In this document: positions 59,709-64,000 of the stretch, one piece after another
Numbering within the stretch: the stretch's first letter is position 1
Layout: each line of letters starts with the position of its first letter
Assembly: GCA_963932465.1 (NCBI GenBank)
Contig: OZ010790.1
Span: 96,440,363-96,504,362 of the forward strand
Direction: 5' to 3'
Length of the DNA: 64,000 nucleotides
Source: Maratus speciosus
Taxonomy: Eukaryota; Arthropoda; Arachnida; Araneae; Salticidae
Made by a program: the position numbers and the translations under genes
Notes under the pieces: model-generated
Told to the model about the DNA's origin: nothing
Seen by the model: only the letters and a program-made list of their open reading frames with translations
Databases searched by the model: none

Positions 59709-60126
59709 CACTCCAGTTGGGTTTATTGTATTAATTATGTTTTAAGTATGTCTTAATGTATGCGTACCTTTAATAATTAAATGTGGAATTCAGACATTGC
59801 TTTATGTGCTTTAATAGATATATTGTGGATCGATGGAGAAAGTAATTTGTTCATCGTTGTTAAGTCATCCAGTGCTATCTGATAGATGTGCAGTGACGTT
59901 CCCCAACTTGTTTATTAGTGAGAAAATACCGGGCAGGATATCGGCCAGGGGTAGCCTAGTAGTAAAGCAACAGAACGGTATGCTGTGGACCTAGGTTCGA
60001 ATCCTGGCCCCAGCTAATTTTTCACTTCAGTTGGGTTTATTGTATTAATTGTGTTTTAAGTCTGTCTTAATATATGTGTACCTTTAATAATTAAAAAGTG
60101 GAATTCAGATTTTAATTTATGTGATT
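59709..60126 (+). repeat. tRNA-headed repeat, tandem tails, period about 314 bp
   Basis: The tail 'cagttgggtttattgtattaat' (two words) followed by 'aatgtatgcgtacctttaat' occurs at 59712 and again at 60026; the tRNA-like head 59945-60016 lies between. The arrangement of head plus spacer in tandem parallels the tRNA-Thr array but is unrelated in sequence apart from a similar CAGTTGG word after the head. Confidence 0.6.
59945..60016 (+). pseudogene. tRNA-like head of a repeat
   Basis: Box A-like GGTAGCCTAGTAG and a perfect box B GGTTCGAATCC with tRNA-like spacing; a T5 follows. The 5' GGCCAGG and GGGG can pair with the 3' CCTGGCC and CCCC, but the two registers compete and the cloverleaf is irregular. 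Probably a SINE head. Confidence 0.6.
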
Positions 60127-60129
60127 TAA

Positions 60130-60626
60130 CCCTTAAATTCCAGGTGTTGCTTTTCGGCAACATACCCAATTTAGACTTCTAAAATACTATTAGAATAATA
60201 CTGAAGCTATAATGCCTAATGCTGCCAATAAAATACATTCTGAAAATATTATTAAATCGATTTTCAATATATAGATGGCAACAATTGCGCTGTTTAAGAA
60301 TAAAGATAGATTTATTTTTTCAATTGTTGCTACTTGTTCTTTTTGTTTTGTTTGGAAGCTTGCGAAATACACTATTTTGTTTTGCAGTGAGCAAGAAAAA
60401 TTTATTTCTTATTATAGTTCCTAAAATTTTTGTGTGTTTAATATTATAGATTTTTATCAAGGAAAATTATTTTTTCAATTAAAGATCAATATTGCCGATT
60501 AGTAACAAATTGTTTTTTAGCCGAAAACCATATGATTTTTTAAAGTATTTTTCCAATGATTTATTTAAAAAATGAAAGCCGAAAAACATTATTACAATGA
60601 ATTTGGAAAAATCAGGCATTTAAGGG
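60130..60626. mobile_element. TTAA-flanked MITE, 497 bp
   Basis: The ends CCCTTAAATTCC and, from the right, CCCTTAAATGCC lie between TTAA at 60126-60129 and 60627-60630. The tail copy at 59800-59815 shows the uninterrupted 'tatgtgctttaatagatat'. Subterminal TTTTCGGC and GCCGAAAA motifs mirror each other. A piggyBac-type mobiliser is likely. The two frames here (60190-60449) are overlapping and without domain. Confidence 0.75.
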
Positions 60627-60630
60627 TTAA

Positions 60631-61539
60631 TATATCTTTCATGTATAAAAAAGTGTACCTTAGTCAATATCATAAAACGCAGTTTTTAGCCTTTTGCCAT
60701 TTTTAAAAATAGAAATAATACGGTATAAAAATATGCCATTTATCTCACATATCGCTCCGTTACAAAACTTCCTGGAAAACCGATTGTTATATTGTCGATT
60801 GTAAATGTTATTCAAAATTTTATTATTTTTTGTTTTTATTTGGTTTTTTAATGTTCCTGTGTTAAATATCGGCGTTACATGGTTTTTTTATGTTTTTTCT
60901 TTTCATCTGTCTTTTTAAAAATTAAAATCATTTTTCAAAATTCTAGATTTAGAATATTATTAATTAGTTTCTTGAATTCGCTCAAATATAATTGAAATTT
61001 TAAAATGAAATTTTATGTGTAAAGTAAAGATAATTACTTTTATAGTTAACTTTTCTATGCTTGCGATTTAGTTTTAAATCGAAGCAAGGCACATTCTCAG
61101 GAAAATGCATTTTTCTGAGGATTGAATATAATTTAATTAGATCTATAATTTAACCAAACATTCACATCCTTCAGAAATTGAAGATTTTACTAATTTATAA
61201 ATGAAATTTTACTTTCTTCGTAGTTTTAAAATTTAACTAAAATTTAATCTTCTTTTGAAATTTAGAATTGTATTAATTTTGTTAATGAAATTTCTCTTTC
61301 TGGATTCAAAACCAGGTTTTATTCGAAATGAATATTTATTAAAAAATTTTCATTTATTTTATCGAATAACTACATTTAATTTCGACACCTGCATGAGATT
61401 GATACTGCAGACCAATCATAATACTTCGACTCAGCATTTAGTTAATTATGTGACAATATTGATTTACTAATATTTTTTGTTAGCTTCATGTAGGCGAAAG
61501 TAACTTTTCTTTGATGTGGTTGTTTCATATTATTTTTAG
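60631..61539. other. Repeat remnant and AT-rich DNA, no gene
   Basis: 60645-60770 is the third copy of the 58080 repeat. The rest, including the plus frame 61255-61470, is AT-rich and unrecognised. Confidence 0.4.
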
Positions 61540-61760
61540 GTAGATTTCGTAAGAAACACTAGCTATTACATTCTCCCCTATGTAGGAATTTCTGAAACAT
61601 TTTTTCAGATATGCGCCGATCATAGCCCCTAGAACCCAAAAACACTCCCAGTTCAAAACTTTATATATCTGGCTATCTTATATATATACATATAACTTTT
61701 TTATGGATGCGATAACTTCAATAATTCTGAAGAAATCTCTTCCAAACTCATACATAAAAT
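61540..61760 (+). repeat. Interspersed repeat shared with 33750-34000
   Basis: Same word order as the copy within the 32443-34980 element, showing it is an independent dispersed repeat. Confidence 0.6.
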
Positions 61761-62874
61761 CAAGGAGCAGAAAATTTCGGTCAAGTTCGTTAATGGGCAA
61801 AATCGGATGAAGGTAGTGGAAATGGAAGGGGTGTTGTGAAAACAGGAAAAATCCATAACGTCTTATTTATGATATTTATCGAATCAGTTTAAAGTTATTG
61901 TCAGAGCACAGCTCCGGCTTCCCTGCAAAAAGTACACTTTTGTTAACACGATAGAGTCCAAAATATTTGTCGCATCGACACAAAAAATGAGCTGGATGTC
62001 GGTAGTGCCAAAATCTCGGCGCGTATAGAAAAAAAAAAAAAAAAACATTCGTGAACCCCAACAGCATGAAATGACGGCTCAAAATTTTCCCATAGAGATA
62101 ACATTACGAGTTTAATTCTATGTATTTGAAAGATAAGGCTTTTTTTTTTTTTTTTTTTAGTCATCTAGGTTGAGCTTTTTTCTGAACCAATTTTAATAAT
62201 TATTTTTTTTTAATGAAAGCTGTTTCTTTCTAGATTTGCCCGCACTAGCTATTTTTTTAAATATTCTCATTTTTATACTTAAATTTAAAATTAAAAAAAT
62301 TTCTATGAATTTGTTTCAAAATGGTAGCAATTGAATTACTTCCATTGTTGTAAAAAAAGGGAAAATAATAAGGTTTGCTTATCTTTATTGATACCATTTC
62401 TCATAAAATTCAAAATAAACTTCCTGAAAAAACTTAACAGAAAATGATGTCACGCTTTAAAAAAATACTCATGTTTTTCGCAAAAAGCTGTTATAATTCA
62501 ATTCTTTTTCATTCATTGAGTTTGAGACGCTTGATGAAATTCTTCAATGAGGCAAAATGACATCATATTTAAATGAAAACGATCATTTTCGCTGATAAAA
62601 GTAAATATTTTACTACGAACGCCTCTAAAAGATATAAATTTCTGGAATTTTACTCGCCGATACGCAGATTAGAATCACAAGTCAAGAATGGGAATGTTCA
62701 CATCGCAAAGTCGTAGTTGACAAGCTTGATTTCAAGTTCAGAAATATATGTATTAATTACATATTGCGCATTGAAATATTTTTGAAATGGTGAATGTAAA
62801 TATGACAGATGCGTATGCAAATTTTGAGACGGTGAAAATAGCGTTAAGTTTAGATTTTACGAGAAAAATAATTC
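61761..62874. other. Unassigned stretch with homopolymers, no gene
   Basis: A-run at about 62029-62044 and T-run at about 62140-62158 create the K- and F-rich frames on the minus strand. No family recognised. Confidence 0.4.
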
Positions 62875-63082
62875 GGCACAGATGTCATATACGCGATTTT
62901 TTTCCGCTGCCAATTTAGCGAAAACATCAACAGCATAAACAATAAACAACAACATCATACGGGTTACCACATCAAGCAAAATACCGACACTTTGGCGAAA
63001 GTTACGTACCCGTTGAGTATATGATATTTGCGTCAGAAAAAATCGCGCCAATATGGGGTGGCGCTTATATGACATCTGTGCC
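62875..63082. mobile_element. GGCACAG palindromic MITE, copy 3
   Basis: Left GGCACAGATGTCATATACGC, right mirrored (TATATGACATCTGTGCC). The 8 bp AATAATTC occurs immediately on both sides, a perfect target duplication. Collinear with copies 1 and 2. The perfect duplication suggests this is the youngest of the three. Confidence 0.85.
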
Positions 63083-64000
63083 AATAATTCCATGATTGAC
63101 TTAAGGTGAAATCATTTTCTCTGATTTTCAAATCGGTAATTTTAAACATAACAGCCTCAATGGGTAATTTCATCAAAATTACTTATCTTGATCAGGTATA
63201 ATAATACAGTTTAATTTTTTAATACTTTGAACCGTTGAAGTGTATGGAATTAGTATTTTGGCAACTTTAAGTTTAAAAAAAAATATTTGTTTTAAGAGAC
63301 TAAGTACTAACCTTTGTATGAGTTCGTTTTTAAACAATTTCTTTCGTCGAAATTCGACGAGATTAATCCCGTTATTAATTAAAACATTAGCTCCATTGTT
63401 GTAAATTATGCACTCTAACCTCATACGGATCATTATGGAGTCGAATGTTGAAGTCTATGTTGATTGATACATTGGTGACCAGAGATATAGATTGACCCCC
63501 CCCCCCCCCTTTCAGAAGTTTTACTTTCTACGTACGTAACGGCCACTATTTTTTTCGATCCTTTCATTCTCCGTAAGCTTCCAAATCGATGCAATTCATT
63601 TTGAATTGTAAATTAAGAGAAACGAAAAGAAATCGAATACGGAAATTACGATTTTGGGCATTAGCCGTATGGCTATGAGTGATACTCGAAGAAATCGAGA
63701 AAAATATAATGTCATGTATGCATTACTTATATGTATGCATTCTTATGTATGAATGTTTGTATTCAGACAAATATATGTTTCTATTGGAAAATTTTCATAA
63801 TCGGGTTTATGGACAATTTCATAATGTACTGAGCATTGTTGGATGCGCATATTTAACAATTTGGTAGCGGTCCCAATTACTGAAGATACTCAATTTTTTT
63901 TTAATTCATCTTAAGTGAATGTGCTGCAACTGAAATGCAAGTGAACATTCTGAAGTGAATGAGATAAGCATTTTTGTCAAGATGTACATTAGAAAACGGA
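63083..64000. other. Unassigned stretch, no gene
   Basis: A C13 tract lies at about 63497-63509. The frames 63179-63433 (minus) and 63679-63867 (plus) have no recognisable domains. Confidence 0.4.

Noticed and set aside
60190..60449. Overlapping hydrophobic frames on both strands (60 and 76 residues)
   Set aside because: They lie within a TTAA-flanked MITE and reflect T-rich composition.

Overview
The window looks like a gene-poor, transposon-rich stretch of an AT-rich (roughly 70% by eye) animal genome, probably an arthropod. There is no long open reading frame, no operon-like packing, no rRNA and no CRISPR array. Long homopolymers, microsatellites, Helitrons ending in CTAG-T, TTAA- and TA-flanked inverted-repeat elements and tRNA-headed SINEs all point to a eukaryote. 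A SINE at 49.1-49.4 kb resembles tRNA-headed SINEs I associate with spiders and other arachnids, so an arachnid is my best guess, recalled from family knowledge and not searched.

Layout. 0-9.6 kb: two inverted copies of a Helitron-like family (H2), a 1.3 kb inverted-repeat element, a TTAA-flanked MITE, a GTCTG-rich repeat (Q), a multi-hairpin element and a MITE nested in another MITE. 9.6-13.4 kb: mostly plain AT-rich DNA, then a decayed head-to-head array of tRNA-like units. 13.4-20.5 kb: consecutive inverted-repeat elements, namely a piggyBac-like element with a possible remnant of its last exon, an element with about 290 bp TIRs, a TTAA-flanked palindrome, and a foldback with 551 bp nearly identical arms. 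21-35.3 kb: a pogo-like MITE inside an H2 copy, two copies of repeat R (one carrying a 1.49 kb palindromic TA element), a GTCCC-motif element, and the only stretch I would propose as a host coding exon (27444-27616). 35.3-41.6 kb: a Helitron inserted in the opposite orientation into another Helitron. 43.5-45.4 kb: a palindromic tandem array of 280 bp units, each with a tRNA-Thr(UGU) gene. 48.6-57.4 kb: two more Helitrons of the same family, one interrupted by a SINE with a 14 bp target duplication. 57.4-64 kb: two CACTGTAAA MITEs, short tandem arrays, a tRNA-headed unit, a TTAA-flanked MITE and a third complete or nearly complete GGCACAG MITE.

The clearest message is history. At least six insertions can be read against an uninterrupted copy of their host repeat inside the same window, giving exact boundaries and target duplications. 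The tRNA-Thr palindrome, the 551 bp foldback and the Helitron-in-Helitron palindrome could all yield long hairpin transcripts, and all are places where an assembly may have errors. No complete protein-coding gene can be supported.
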